Below, piece after piece: positions 1-12,395 of a DNA stretch of 64,000 bases (position 1 is its first letter; every line of letters starts with the position of its first letter). Made by a program: the position numbers and the translations under genes. Below the pieces are notes generated by a model that worked only from the letters and a program-made list of their open reading frames with translations, searched no databases and was not told the DNA's origin. Origin of the DNA: Codonopsis lanceolata (Eukaryota; Streptophyta; Magnoliopsida; Asterales; Campanulaceae); NCBI GenBank assembly GCA_013146195.2, contig CM028377.1:4936239-5000238 (forward strand), read 5' to 3'.

Positions 1-1
1 A

Positions 2-391
2 GAGGAAAAAATTAATTTTGAGAAATATTGGGAAGATCTTCGGTTACAAATTAAGAACTCAAAACTCAAAGAAGTGGAGGTAAATAATGGTGACAAAAAT
101 TCTACTAAACCTTTTCCAATAGGTGATGAGAAAGAAAACAATATGGTAGTTAGGAGGATGTTAGAAGTGAGAGTTCCAACAGTTGAAGTGATTGAAAAGG
201 AGGAAATTTTCTTTACTAAGTGCAAAGTGCAAGAGTGAGTTTGTGGGCTGATCATTGATGGACGTAGTTGTACTAATGTTGCTAGTGTGACCATGGTTGA
301 GAAATTACGGTTACCTACAACCAAACATCCTAAACCCTACAAGTTGAAATGCTTGAATGGAAGAGGTATGTTGAGGGTGAACAAGCAGGTG
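2..391 (+). pseudogene. Family B retropepsin region, left part, split by a nested LTR element
   Basis: Reading from base 2 gives a continuous plant retrotransposon protease-type frame, broken by one in-frame TGA just before a VCGLIIDGRSC segment. LIIDGRSC sits where plant Ty3/gypsy proteases have their catalytic Asp-Gly motif (usually DGGS), so one Gly appears replaced by Arg. The frame continues through a PKPYKLK segment and stops at base 391, where a foreign LTR begins. The same frame resumes at 12396. The upstream part of the element lies outside the window. The stop codon and altered active site suggest an inactive copy. Family placement rests on the protease motifs and on the matching second copy at 59482-63218. 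Confidence 0.8.
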
Positions 392-2208
392 TGTTGAAAT
401 ATGCTTCTTGATAATTTAGTTATCACCTTGCATATTCTATATATGTTGATCAGCTTGCCCCCATTACAAGTGAGTCATCACGAGTGGCTAAAAGGTCTGC
501 ATACCGGTTAGCGTGGCAACTCGTGTGACATCACATAGGTCTTAGATTAGGTGCAACCTAATCAAGTCCTACCTTCCTACATGATGATTGAAGCAGACCA
601 GCACTTCAGACGCACTCAGCACCGGAAGACTTGCAGCTATGTGAAAAGCCTTCAGTGATAAAGATCAGAACATCTTAAAGACTCACTACCAGCATACATG
701 ATACAAGTTAAACTGTTTGCACCAGCAGACATCAGTTCTCCTGAATCAGAAGACTTGTTTCCACTGGCTCAAAGCATTCCACCGGCAAACTTAAAATCTA
801 CACGTGCTACAGAGAAAAGTCTAGAAGCAGCTCAAATCAAGACAAATATGTCTATGCCTCAAAAAGCCTGACATACTTAAAGCTACAAGACTTTCTCTCA
901 CTCAAGTAGTCTGATAAAGTCAAAAAGAAATTACTTTATTGAGCAGACCACCTGACAGTGCAATCGACATCAGACCTACTCTTCAGAGACTTATCAACAC
1001 AGTCTGACAGACAACAAGTTCCAAGATTTACAGGACTAAATCTCTGCCCCAAATAGTCAAAGATCTTATGGACAAAGATCTCTATCTGATAGACTTCAAC
1101 CACTACATCTCTAAACGGATAGAAACTTCAAATCTTCATCCCTCAACGATCACATTGACTCCCGTCTATATAAATCATCTCTCTTATCCAAAACAAAAAA
1201 TGGAGATGATGAGCAACGAGTAACTCAACTTACTCAAGAACTTCAAAGAAAAGAGATCATCAACGAGATCGTCTTCACCAACGCATCTCAGATCTCAACA
1301 CCATACTGCAGCGAACTCATCCAGATCTTAGCAAAACACTTTCAGTGGATTGCTAAGAAGAAAATCTTGGAGAAGATAAGAGATTGATCAGAAACTTCAA
1401 TAGACAGAGATCAAGATCCGAAGATTGATGTTAGATAATGTTTGACGAAAATGAAGAGTTGTTTGTAGATATTGCATTCATATCTTCAGATTTGTATTCT
1501 AATACAAATGCTGTTAAATGTGCAATAATCATTCATTAGGGAAGGACGAGTGCCTTGCACTCAATTGTTCAGATAATTTTTATCTGAACGACCTTGAAAA
1601 TCCCTTTTTTCTCATAACAGTTTCTCGTTCTGGTCTCCTATTGTCCTTTGATGCTTAATGATTCATGAATGAATAATTAAGTAAGGATTGAGGCTTGGGA
1701 GGACAAAACCAGAAACTGTACATAGATTATTTAGGCTGATGCAATATGCAATTTATCTTTGAATAAATTTATATGATCTTATAAATATTTTATCTCTCAG
1801 TCCTTATATATCTATGAGCTTTTTCTAAATGAATTTATCTTTAGAAAAGTCATTCTCTAATTGATTTCCTAAACCTGCATTTGAAAGAAGTAATAAGTGT
1901 TTTGTTGTTCTGAACGTATATTCGTGTATAGCCACTTATGACTTCTCCAAATCATAGCCTCTTTACCTTGCGCTGTCCAAACTCCTTTTAACAGGCTTTT
2001 GATTTGACTAGCAGTTTACCGGCAGAGTTGATACTTCTGCTTAGAGCAAGTCTACCGATAGTCTATATCGGCAGACAAGCTCAACTCGATACACTGCAAT
2101 TGCCACTTAAACTATGCTTTATATTAATCCAAAAGAAAAGTTTTTTAAATTGGCATTATAGTCTATTCACCCCCCTCTAGCCTATTTGAGCATTATTGTG
2201 GACCAATA
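392..2208 (+). repeat. 5' LTR of the nested non-autonomous element
   Basis: Begins TGTTGAAATATGC and ends GGACCAATA, where the 3' LTR ends GGACCAACA. It aligns along its whole length with 10575-12390, with scattered substitutions. A CTCCCGTCTATATAAATC segment near 1157-1174 contains a TATATAAA sequence suitable as a TATA box. The first third is rich in the short motif GCAGAC. Confidence 0.92.
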
Positions 2209-2210
2209 AT

Positions 2211-2229
2211 TGGTATCAAAGCCAGGTTC
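2211..2229 (+). promoter_or_regulatory. Primer binding site (tRNA-iMet type)
   Basis: TGGTATCAAAGCCAGGTTC lies two bases after the 5' LTR end. It is complementary to the 3' end of plant initiator methionine tRNA with about one mismatch (AAAGCC instead of AGAGCC), the usual primer for plant LTR retrotransposons. Confidence 0.88.
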
Positions 2230-3034
2230 TTCATGCTATATGCCAGGACTAACCTCCTGAGAGTGGTGATCCTCGAATGCTCGCTTCAAATGCATGTCAA
2301 AAGAAAATTGTTTTATCTTTTAAAAAAATTTTTCACAAGGATTTCAGTTTGAGATAAAATTTTTGAAAAATGTACTCATTTAAAAAAAAATTATTTTGTT
2401 TTTAAAAATTTCTTGAGATAGAAGATTACTATGTTGAATGTGAGATAATTATTCATATGACATGTATCTATATAAATTGGCACTATGAATAACTATCTCC
2501 AGATGAAAAATTCTTAGATAGATGCTTCAATTAAAAGGATTTATGATTCAAGTTCTCTTGACATAAGGCTAACGATTGAAATCAATCCAACACCTTCTCG
2601 AGAGAAAAAAAATTTCTTTAAATTCTGAAACTTTATTGTAAAAGAATCCTAAAACGATTCCCATCTATTCTCTTGAAAAAGGTTAAGAGTCAAAAACTCT
2701 ATATCATGAAACATTGATTGATCCCTCTGTTATATGATGTTTAGTTTATGGGAACTTGGCCTATATTTCAAAGAATTATTTGAATCCAAGAAAATATGAA
2801 TCAGTGTTCTTACGAGTTGTTTGCAAAGGAAATTTACTCTTTAAACAACATCTACTACAGATTTATCAGCTCGGATTTAAAAAGACATCTTTTGAAAAAC
2901 ATCTACCTCGATCCAGATAACTGTAAAAAAAAAGGTACATCCCTTGTCTTGTGCTCCTTCTTTTAAATCTTTCTCTTAGCACAAAAAGACCAAGGGAGAA
3001 TGAGAAATTTGAGATCCAATCTTTCTTTCTCACG
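2230..3034 (+). other. Non-coding internal leader of the nested element
   Basis: AT-rich sequence between the primer site and the hAT insertion. I see no reading frame or domain that can be supported. Confidence 0.6.
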
Positions 3035-3042
3035 GATCTCCA

Positions 3043-4122
3043 CAGGGCCGGTCCTGAACTTTTTGGGGTCTAGAGCGAAAAAAAAAAGGGGCCCTTAAAA
3101 AAAATATAAGCATATGAATTTTAGACGAATAATTTATTTGACTTTTCATCATTTGAAGTATTGAAAATGGATAATACCCAAACATATAAGAAAATAAGTA
3201 TTAAATAATTATTAAAAACTGTTATTTTTCATTCGTTAAAATAATTTACAATAAAAAGAATATACTTAATCAAAAAAATTCATTTATTTATGTTTTGACT
3301 TCTAAATGGATATTTTTTGGTAACATGTATTGTGCACTATAAATTCAAGTTAAAAAGCAATCAACTAACAAACCAAAGAATTAAATAAACATTAGAAATA
3401 ATTAAAAATGATAGTAACATAATAATAAATTTTGATTTTTGCTTGAAATATTGATATTATATGCCCAATCAATTGTTATTTTTTATGACCCAAATAAAAA
3501 ATTTGATGGTCAACTAACTTTTTTTTATAAGTAAATTTAGCGAATGCAAAATAAAATTAAGGTTGAATAACTCTACTAAAACCGAATACAAATTATTTAT
3601 CTTTGTATAGTAACTCTTTATTCGTTAGGTTCAGGAGTAATTAAAACATTTATAAGTAGATTTGAAGGTGATAATAAAAATAGAAAAAACTTAATTACAA
3701 CAATTATACTTACAAAACAAGTGGATGATAAAGATGAAATATTGTGAAATTATAAGCATATTTTTTAAAAGTTGATTATTTACGTAAAACCTAGCAAAAT
3801 AATATAGGGGACTATTTAACTAAATCGGTGGAGTATATGATATAATATGCATATAAAATAATAGTAATAATAATTGACCGTAGATCCAAAATAAAAAAAA
3901 ATTACAAAATAGTGGGAAAGGGGCTTGAACCTTGGACTTCACTAGTACACTTATTACATATACAATTACCCAATCCATTGAGTCAAAAGACAATTTGTTC
4001 ACTATTGTTACATTATTTATACTATATCTATTAAACTAGCCTACACATATATAAAATTTGGCCCTCTTACATTGGGGGCCCTGTTCGGTCGATCACTTTG
4101 AACCCCTCCAAAACCGGGTCTG
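3043..4122. mobile_element. Non-autonomous hAT element
   Basis: The left end CAGGGCCGGTCCTGA and the reverse complement of the right end, CAGACCCGGTTTT, are imperfect terminal inverted repeats of the hAT type; just inside are GGGGCCC and GGGGGCCC motifs common in plant hAT ends. Flanking 8-bp sequences GATCTCCA (3035-3042) and GGTCTCTA (4123-4130) agree at 6 of 8 positions, as expected of an aged target duplication. The 1.08-kb AT-rich interior has no transposase frame. It lies inside the nested LTR element, so it is a later insertion. Confidence 0.8.
3921..3985 (-). other. tRNA-like A/B-box module inside the hAT element
   Basis: On the minus strand, TGACTCAATGG (3985-3975) fits a pol III A box and GGTTCAAGCCC (3931-3921) fits a B box, about 45 bases apart as in tRNA genes. 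No cloverleaf with a proper acceptor stem is apparent, so this is a tRNA-derived remnant or promoter-like module, not a working tRNA. Confidence 0.4.
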
Positions 4123-4130
4123 GGTCTCTA

Positions 4131-7100
4131 TGAAATACTCATCCCAGTATCTAGATTTTTCTAGAGGTTCCTAAAGCTCATAAAATGTTGCTAATGATCT
4201 TCTTGATTCTTATTTAGGAATGCATATTCTCTCAAGATCAACAAGCACACTTTATTATCTCTCTTTCAGTATTAAAAGCTTTAACTGAAAGCACATGACC
4301 TTATTCACCTGATTCAGTCTTCTTCCTTCTCGATTTTGATATATGACTGATTTTCGCTCTTGATTCCCTGCTAATCATGATCATGAATATATCATCTCTG
4401 CATAACTTTATATTTGCTTGCTCTGTTCTTATCTATTCTTTTCTAGTAAATATATCTTGAGTAATTTTTCCTATCATACTTTGCTTCTTTCCATTTCCAT
4501 TAAAGTGTGATCTATGAATTACTCATCTGGTTTGATGCCTCATTTTCTATAGAAAATTTCTTTGTCATCATCAAACCATTTTCTTTGAAGCTCACCCTCC
4601 TATTGCTCATTACTTCATAAGCTCAGTTCTATGTGCTGACTTATAGAAGTTTTCACCTTAGTAGACAATGTGCAAACTACATGGGTACTTTTGCAATTTC
4701 TACAAAGGTTGAGGTAAAGCTTTAGAAATTGACTATTTATTAAAAGCTAAAGACAAATTTCGTAGAATCCCGGTAAAGATAAAAATTACTTTGAAATGTG
4801 GGAATTGTATCTCCCGAAGCACTCTTCTGAAAAGGGAAGTGTTTTGTCAAATCCCACTGAAAAATGTTTTATCCTCTCAAGAAAGCTGAACCATCTTTTC
4901 AAAAAACCTTTTTAGCTTTCCAAAGGTGTGACTTTACCGGATATCTAGAAATTTAATACCAACTCTCACTCTTCCCCGTATAACTTTAATAAGAGTGGTT
5001 GAAAAGGACTTTTCACTCTTAAATGAGTCGGTCCATTGTCTTGCCTCAACGAGTATTTATAGAGACATTCCTTCCTTCTTCTCTATCCCTCGCAAACTAC
5101 CCCAAACACTATGATAGACACTGATACAAAATCCTTTTCTTCAAAAATGTTACTTAGGAGAATTCCTAGCACTAGATCAAGGCTTCTTCTCAACAACTTG
5201 GAGTCACCCTTTCGATTCTTCGAAAGCTGTTTGGTTTGTTTCAAGGATTCCTCTTGCATGAAGACTTTCCTTAACAATCATTTAGCATGCCTCTATCAGT
5301 TTCTAGTGACCATGCTCATGTCAGCCAATTCTTCAAGGCCTCGTAGACCTTCTACTTGATCCTTAGCTGACATGGTTCTCTCACGAGATTAGCTCTTTTC
5401 ACAACAGCAAACTTTAGAAAGGAAGTCTTGCGAGTTTGTGAAGGTCACCCTGGCTTGAGAACTAGCTAATGGGAGAAGGATGAGGAGACGACAGGATCAC
5501 ATATCTGCATTTTTCAACATGTAAAGATTCCGTTTGGCTGCCTTTTTCGACTAGAGTCCCATTTCCTCCTTGGGTCATCTGAGTCCTTTGATCTGGACCT
5601 GTATTCCGTTTGCCAACCGATTAGCTGAATTTGGGTCCATGCTCTTCATAGACATCTCCTTGTAACATCTTTATCTTTAGATTTGTATCAGGTGTTTAGA
5701 TTAGTTGTTTAAAAAGGAGTAGTTAAGTCACCGGAAGTTGTAATGAACTTTGTAATCTTTAGATCCTCTTTGTATTCTATTATATTTTGATCTAAATGAG
5801 AACTTGTTCAAAGCATCTTTACTTCATGTCTATCTGCTTTTGCATGAACATTCCTTGATAGCATGAAATCTTATACTTGCTTATGATTTCAGTATCTGTA
5901 CTTTCCATAAAATCTTGTTTCGAATTTAATACAACAAATATAACTTTGCTGTTAACCCAACATCAAACCAAACCTTAACCATAAAATTTCCTATTCAACT
6001 ATTGGTATCTGAAGAATTAGTGTTGGAATTTGGATAATTTTAGTTTTGGATTTCTTTGAAGGAACTGCATACCTTGCAACTACTTCATCAGGAATTATAG
6101 ATCTCATCTCAACCAATGTTGTTTTGGTGAATCTTAATTCCCATCCATAATTTCAGGTCTCTATAGTTTCAACAGTAGACCTTACCTCTACTATTGTAAC
6201 AACGACCTTTCGAGGAAAAAGCAGTGTCTACAATTCTTTTCTTATCTTCTGCTTCCTCCGTTCAATGACAACTTTGCTCTAAATTCCTTCTTGTTTCCTT
6301 TGTCTTGAACACAGATGACTTTCTTTCCATTGAAAGGTTAGCCATCATCTTAGCTGTTGACCTTGAAGTAAAAGTCATTCCTCTTCAGAACCTTCAACCA
6401 AACTAAGCATGAGCTACTTGCTTCTCTGTGATCCAAGTTATCTAATTTGAATGTTTGTTGTCTTCCCTTTTGCTTCAAAATGCTCTTATCATACAATTGA
6501 GATTCTATTATAAAGAAGCATAGTCATCAGTTAATCTTTGCCGATGAAGCAGCTGAACCTCCTAATAGCTGCTAAGGCAAAAAAGAAGTCTGCGGTAATC
6601 ATCATTCTACTCCTGTCACCTGCAGACAATGTTCTCTCTCCTAAAAGGATCGAAGCGCATATACTATACCAGTGAGGAGGAGCCAACTGCAGAATTTGGT
6701 ATCATTCAAGTACCGATACTACTGTTACTGCTGCTATTACTTCTATATACAAAGAAGCATTCTGATCTCCCTCCACTTCTATTTCGTTCTCTATGCCGAT
6801 GAAGCTTATGGTCCATCCTTCCAGAAGCTAAGGCACTCCAAAGGAAAAGCTTGCTGAAATACTCGTCTTTCATTTGGTATCAGCAGACCTCAATATCTAT
6901 TGTTCCATCTTTATTCAACAAACCTTCTTGTCTGCGAAACTTATCTATATATATATTCTTTATTAGCAGACATTGCTCCTGCTGACCTCTTTCATCAGTA
7001 GACCATCATCTATGCCGACTCTTTTGTCATCCATTCTATCGACAACGGCATACCTCAAACTCTAGTTTACGGATCACCTATCTTTCAATAATTGATATCA

Positions 7101-8260
7101 TCCAAAAATTGGTATCAACAATTGATTGATATCCTTCAACTTTCAAATATCAGTAAACTTCCATCCTTCTTGAACACAATATTCCATTAGTATAATATCT
7201 ATTCAATGGCTATCATCTTTCGTGTGTTCAAAAGACTGATAACTACGCATAACCATTAATTGGTATCAGCAGACTTTCATTACTACTGTATACTTCCTAA
7301 AGGTTATCAGTTGCACCTGTAGACCTCAATGTCTGTTGGTCATTCTTGAACTGCAGACTTCAATCTCTGTCATTCACACTCTTGTATCAGCACTCTTCAC
7401 ACTCTACTGGAACTAATCATCAAAATTGGTTTCAGATCTCTCACTGTTGATCAACTTTGTGTAATGATATCTTTGACATAAACGTTTAGGAATATTGATA
7501 GCTATTCAAATATTATTTCAAAAATCCTTCTAAAATGGTTTTCAAAACAATTTTGTTATGGAATAACTAGAAGAATTGGAAGATTGCTGAAGACTGTATG
7601 GATGACTCAGAAAGCTCCGAAGAATTCTTCTAGCAAACAAAGAACACAAAAATCATAATTGTTTTGTAAAACATTTTCTTGAAATAATACTTTCAAAACA
7701 TTTTTGAAACGATTTATGTTCCAAAATTCTATAGATTTGGGAGATTGCTGAGGATTGTGTAGATGATTCAGAAAGCCCCGTAAATTATCTACTAGGATAT
7801 CTGGAATATTTAAAACCTATCATATTTTCTAAATTTAGTTTTACGAAATTCATTCCATTATTTTTGCTCATCGATATCAACACAACTTCATTTCAATACC
7901 CTAAGCCTTCAATTAATCTGTCTTTCTCGGTATTGAAATCCTCGATTTAAGTCTCTAATCTGTCCAAATTCACACTCCCTAGAAGACTTAATATCGTAAT
8001 CATGAATCGTCACCTCTCCAATAAACACGTCCACTCAAACTTGAGCTTTGAAAAGACTACTTCGCCGTTTCTCATTTCAGTCATTTACTGCTCAATGGTG
8101 GATACTCAAACGACAGTTCTTGAAAAGTGTGTTCTTCCTGCTCGTTCTCAGAAAGTACTGAATATATATAAAGTACAATATTTGATAAATCTCCATCGTT
8201 ATCCAATCCAATCTGTACGATTATTATCAGTGCATATTCTTGTCACCTGAGAAATTCTTC
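4131..8260 (+). other. Long non-coding internal region of the nested element
   Basis: Over 4 kb without a supportable gene. Open frames here are short, overlap on both strands and show no domain. Between about 6540 and 7400 the sequence is built of short related phrases with GCAGAC and nearby GTCTG, giving small potential hairpins. Around 7560-7800 a phrase starting near AGATTGCTGA and continuing with GATGA-TCAGAAAGC occurs twice about 170 bases apart. Confidence 0.6.
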
Positions 8261-9105
8261 ATGGCCGCTTCTTCTTCCAACAGTGTCTCTAGCCAAATTG
8301 CTCCCCCTGAATCTTCATTCGTCACCAAAGTAGGGCGTCAATCCTACATTTTTGGTCAAAGATCCAAGGAGAACAATTTCTCCTTGACAATACTGTTGGA
8401 GCAAAGATTTTAGATCTATTCCACAGTTTTGGACTCGTCGCCATCCTTACTTTTCGTGAAGAATTCTACAGCCTTCAACTGGTCAACGAATTCTACTCAA
8501 GGATGCAGCTGACAAGAGACGGTAAGAGCCTCCACGGTCGCATTCGAGGTACTGATCTCGTCCTCAATGCCGACAGCCTGTCAAGAGTCTTCAACCTTCC
8601 CTCTGCTGGCCCTGACTCCATTAATGATTATGTTCTCAATGAATCATGGCTGCACCGTACTGGCTACCAATCTCGAGATGACTATAGTACATGGGATATT
8701 TTCAATTATCCCTTGGACATGTACTATGCTGGTGAAATTCTGAGCCAATGTCTCTTGTTTCATGAACCAGGCTCAGGAAGCGACACCAGAAGACTTCGTA
8801 ACTTCACCGTTGTTGTTCTCGACTCTTATATCATCAACTGGTCTGAAGTCGTCATCTCTCTCATCTGTCGGTCTCTTCTGCAAAGACGAGTGAATGGGTT
8901 TGGTATTCTCAAATATGCTAGGATTATCAGCTACTTCCTATACTCCTACCAAACCTTTCGTTCCATTATTCACAAGGACGAACGCCTTCCTATTACTGGA
9001 GAAATGCTGATCACTCGGGAATTGTTCGGCAATAGAAGTTTTTCTGATCAGGATAGAAACTATTCCTTAGATTCTAGCACTGATAGTTTTGGAGATTCAA
9101 ATTAG
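8261..9105 (+). pseudogene. Frameshifted ORF resembling plant 'putative transposon protein' domain
   Basis: An ATG at 8261 opens a Ser-rich N terminus (MAASSSNSVSSQIAPPESS). The frame shifts near 8365, then continues through an AKILDLFHSFGL and EEFYSLQLVNEFYSRM segment into an uninterrupted 200-codon stretch (8503-9105). The pattern of an FREEFY/VNEFY helix, then RIRGTDLVLNADSLSRVFNLP, resembles the domain annotated in many plants as 'putative plant transposon protein', found in non-autonomous LTR elements. There is no zinc knuckle, protease or RT. It sits where gag-like genes of LARD elements occur. Function is unknown; the domain assignment is from memory of family patterns. Confidence 0.6.
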
Positions 9106-9260
9106 TCTATACCATTTATATCATGCTAGTATTTTCTTGATTTTGTTAGCGTTTTCCTCTTTTGTTATCTTCTCTATTAACTGTACATCTCTTCTAGTAT
9201 CTTTCCTTATTTGCTTGCAACTGTCCTTCAAAATTACTTCTTATTGCTTGCAACCATTAA

Positions 9261-9370
9261 GGAGGAGAGTTATATGACATATAACTTAAGGAGGAGAGTC
9301 AGGACGAGTGATGACATATCATAAGGAGGAGAGTTATGACGTAACATATCTTATCATAATGAGGAGAGTT
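9261..9370 (+). repeat. Four GGAGGAGAGT direct repeats resembling polypurine tracts
   Basis: GGAGGAGAGT or GAGGAGAGTT occurs at 9261, 9290, 9325 and 9361, each followed within about 15 bases by a TGACATA-like phrase. They resemble the true tract AAATAGGAGGAGAT found before the LTR at 9959 and 10561. Confidence 0.7.
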
Positions 9371-9805
9371 ATGACATAACTAAATTTCGCTAAACCCAGA
9401 GCAAATGGAAAACACACAGAAATGTGACAATTCACCCTTAGCTGATTCTTAGTGAATCATGCTCAGCCATTGTGGCACTTCTGTTGAAAAACTTGATTGA
9501 AACAAAAATCCTCTGTTGAGTCTTACTTTCAATAGAGATCCTTTACTTTCAACAGATATAAAAAGTTTTCAAAAATTGGTATTACAAGCAATCCTTATTG
9601 AACTACCTTTAAAAACTTACATTTACTTAAGGATTTGCTACTCTTACTTGCCAAAACAAGCTTTCGGTTTATAAAAATCTATGTGCAATTAAGACCTCTA
9701 AAACCTTTTAGATCCTGTTCAAATATCTTTCAAAAATTCTAAGTGATCTAAATTGTTTTTACTAGCATTACATGTTCAGTACTTTGATTTATCGAGTTTG
9801 TAATA

Positions 9806-10574
9806 GCAATTGTAGACTATACCAAAGCCTTCGCTTATGTAATTATCAACATAAGACATGTCTTGTGATAAAATGATCATTCATTTGTGGGCATGTTATT
9901 AGTATGTCTTGATAAATGCTTTAGTGCTTTGTATATGTCATTTTGTAATGATCCAAGCAAATAGGAGGAGATTGTTGGAATATGCTTCTTGATAATTTAG
10001 TTATCACCTTGCATATTCAATATATGTTGATTTGCTTGTCCCCATTACAAGTGAATCATCACGAGTGGCTAAAAGGTCTGCGTACCGGTTAGCGTGGCAA
10101 CTCGTGTGACATCACATAGGTCTTAGATTAGGTGCAACCTGATCAAGTCCTACCTTCCTACATGATGATTGAAGCAGACCAACACTTCAGACACACTCAG
10201 CACCGAAAGACTTGCAGCTATGTCAAAAGCCTTCAGTGATAAAGATTAGAACATCTTTAAAACTCACTACCGGCAGACATGCTACAAGTTAAACTGTTCA
10301 CACCAGTTGGCATCAGTTCTCTTGAATCAGAAGACTTGTTTCCTTTGGCTCAAAGAATTCCACCGGCAGACTTAAAATCTACATGTGCTATAGACTATAT
10401 TCCACCGGCAATTGTAGACTATACCAAAGCCTTCACTTATGTAATTATCAACATAAGACATGTCTTGTGATAAAATGATCATTCATTTGTGGGCATGTTA
10501 TTAGTATGTCTTGATAAATGCTTTAGTGCTTTGTATATGTCATTTTGTAATGGTCCAAGCAAATAGGAGGAGAT
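9806..10574 (+). repeat. 602-bp tandem duplication of internal 3' end, polypurine tract and LTR start
   Basis: GCAATTGTAGACTATACC occurs at 9806 and again at 10408, 602 bases apart; the two tract-LTR junctions (TGTTGG at 9973 and 10575) have the same spacing. The first unit therefore holds the internal end, a polypurine tract and about 420 bases of LTR, followed by a short unmatched filler and a second internal end plus tract leading to the full LTR. Confidence 0.88.
10561..10574 (+). promoter_or_regulatory. Polypurine tract before the 3' LTR
   Basis: AAATAGGAGGAGAT directly precedes TGTTGG of the complete 3' LTR. An identical copy is at 9959-9972, before the truncated LTR of the duplicated segment. 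This is the plus-strand priming site of reverse transcription. Confidence 0.85.
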
Positions 10575-12390
10575 TGTTGGAATATGCTTCTTGATAATTT
10601 AGTTATCACCTTGCATATTCAATATATGTTGATTTGCTTGTCCCCATTACAAGTGAATCATCATGAGTGGCTAAAAGGTCTGCGTACCGGTTAGCGTGGC
10701 AACTCGTGTGACATCACATAGGTCTTAGATTAGGTGCAACCTGATCAAGTCCTACCTTCCTACATGATGATTGAAGCAGACCAACACTTCAGACACACTC
10801 AGCACCGGAAGACTTGAAGCTATGTCAAAAGCCTTCAGTGATAAAGATTAGAACATCTTTAAGACTCACTACCGGCAGACATGCTACAAGTTAAACTGTT
10901 CATATCAGCAGACATCAGTTCTCCTGAATCAGAAGACTTGTTTCCTTTGGCTCAAAGAATTCCACCGGCAGACTTAAAATCTACATGTGCTACAGAGAAA
11001 AGTCTAGAAGCAGCTCAAATCAAGAAAAATATGTCCAAGCCTCAAAAAGCCTGACATACTTAAAGCTACAAGACTTTCTCTCACACCAGTAGTCTGATAA
11101 AGTCAAAAAGCAATTACTTTATTGAGCAGACCACCTGACAGTGCAATAGACATCAGACCTACTCTTTCGTAACTTATCAACACAGTCTGACAGACATCAA
11201 GTTCCAAGATATATAGGACTAAATCTCTGCCCCAAATAGTCAAAGATCTTATGGACAAAGATCTTTATCCGATAGACTTCAACCACTACATCTCTAAACG
11301 GATTGAAAGGTCAAATGTTCATCCCTCAACGATCACATTGACTCCCATCTATATAAATCATCTCTCTTACCCAAAACAAAAAATGGAGATGATGAGTAAC
11401 GAGTAACTCAACTTACTCAAGAACTTCAAAGAAAAAATATCATCAACTAGATTGTCTTCACCAACGCATCTCAGATCTCAACACCATATTGCAGCGAACT
11501 CATCCAGATCTTACCAAAACACTTTCAGTGGATTGCTAAGAAGAAAAGCTTGGAGAAGAGAAGAGATTGATCAGAAACTTCAATAGACAAAGATCAAGAT
11601 TCGAAGATTGATGTTAGATAATGTCTGACGAAAATGAAGAGCTATCTGTAGATATTGCATTCATATCTTCACATTTGTATTCCAATACAAATGCAGTTGA
11701 TTGTGCAATAATCATTCATCAGGGAAGGACAAGTGCCTTGCACTAAATCGTTCAGATAATTTTTATCTGAACGACCTTGAAAATCCCTTTTTTCTCATAA
11801 CAGTTTCTCGTTCTGGTCTCCTATTGTCCTTTGCTGCTTAATGATTCATGAATGAATAATTAAGTAAGGATTGAGGCTTGGGAGGAAAAAACCAGAAATT
11901 GTACATAGATTATTTAGACTGATAAAATATGCAATTTATCTTTGAATAAATTCATATGTTCTTATAAATATTTTATCTCTCAGTCCTTATATATCTATGA
12001 GCTTTTTGTAAATGAATTTATCTTTAGAGAAGCCATTCTCTAATTGGTTTCCTAAACCTGCATTTGAAATAAGTAATAAGTGTGCTGTTGTTCTGAACAT
12101 ATATTCATGTACAGCCACTTATGACTTCTCCAAATCATAGCCTCTTTACCTTGCGCTGTCCAAACTCCTTTTAACAGGCTTTTGATTTGACTAGCAGTTT
12201 ACCGGCAGAGATGATACTTCTGCTTAGAGCAAGTCTACCAATAGCCTCTACCGACAGACAAGCTCAACTCAATAAACTGCAATTGCCACTTAAACTATGC
12301 TTTATATTTATCCAAAAGAAAAGTTTTTAAATTGGCATCATAGGCTATACACCCCCCTCTAGCCTATTTGAGCATTATTGTGGACCAACA
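10575..12390 (+). repeat. 3' LTR of the nested non-autonomous element
   Basis: Begins TGTTGGAATATGC and ends GGACCAACA, so the termini are TGTTGG/CCAACA. It aligns with 392-2208. The 5-bp duplication AGGTG follows directly. Confidence 0.92.
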
Positions 12391-12395
12391 AGGTG

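Larger units (their letters stand above)
392..12390 (+). mobile_element. Non-autonomous LTR retrotransposon (LARD-like) nested in the family B protease gene
   Basis: Two direct LTRs of about 1.8 kb (392-2208 and 10575-12390) enclose 8.4 kb. The ends are TGTTG and CCAACA, flanked by a perfect 5-bp target duplication AGGTG (387-391 and 12391-12395). The host reading frame resumes exactly after the duplication. A primer site for initiator-Met tRNA follows the 5' LTR, and a polypurine tract ending GGAGGAGAT precedes the 3' LTR; the TGTTGG terminus after that tract resembles Ty1/copia elements. No protease, integrase, RT or RNase H is recognisable; only one gag-position ORF (8261-9105) is seen. 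Scattered base differences between LTRs show it is not a very recent insertion. It carries a hAT element and a tandem duplication at its 3' end. Confidence 0.92.

Noticed and set aside
5083..5359. Overlapping open frames on both strands of about 64 and 82 codons
   Set aside because: No domain, no similarity to any family I know, inside the non-coding interior of an LTR element; chance frames.
6540..7400. Enrichment of the hexamer GCAGAC in the nested element
   Set aside because: At least 15 occurrences are seen, but many are copies of each other through the LTR duplication; without a background calculation the excess cannot be claimed.
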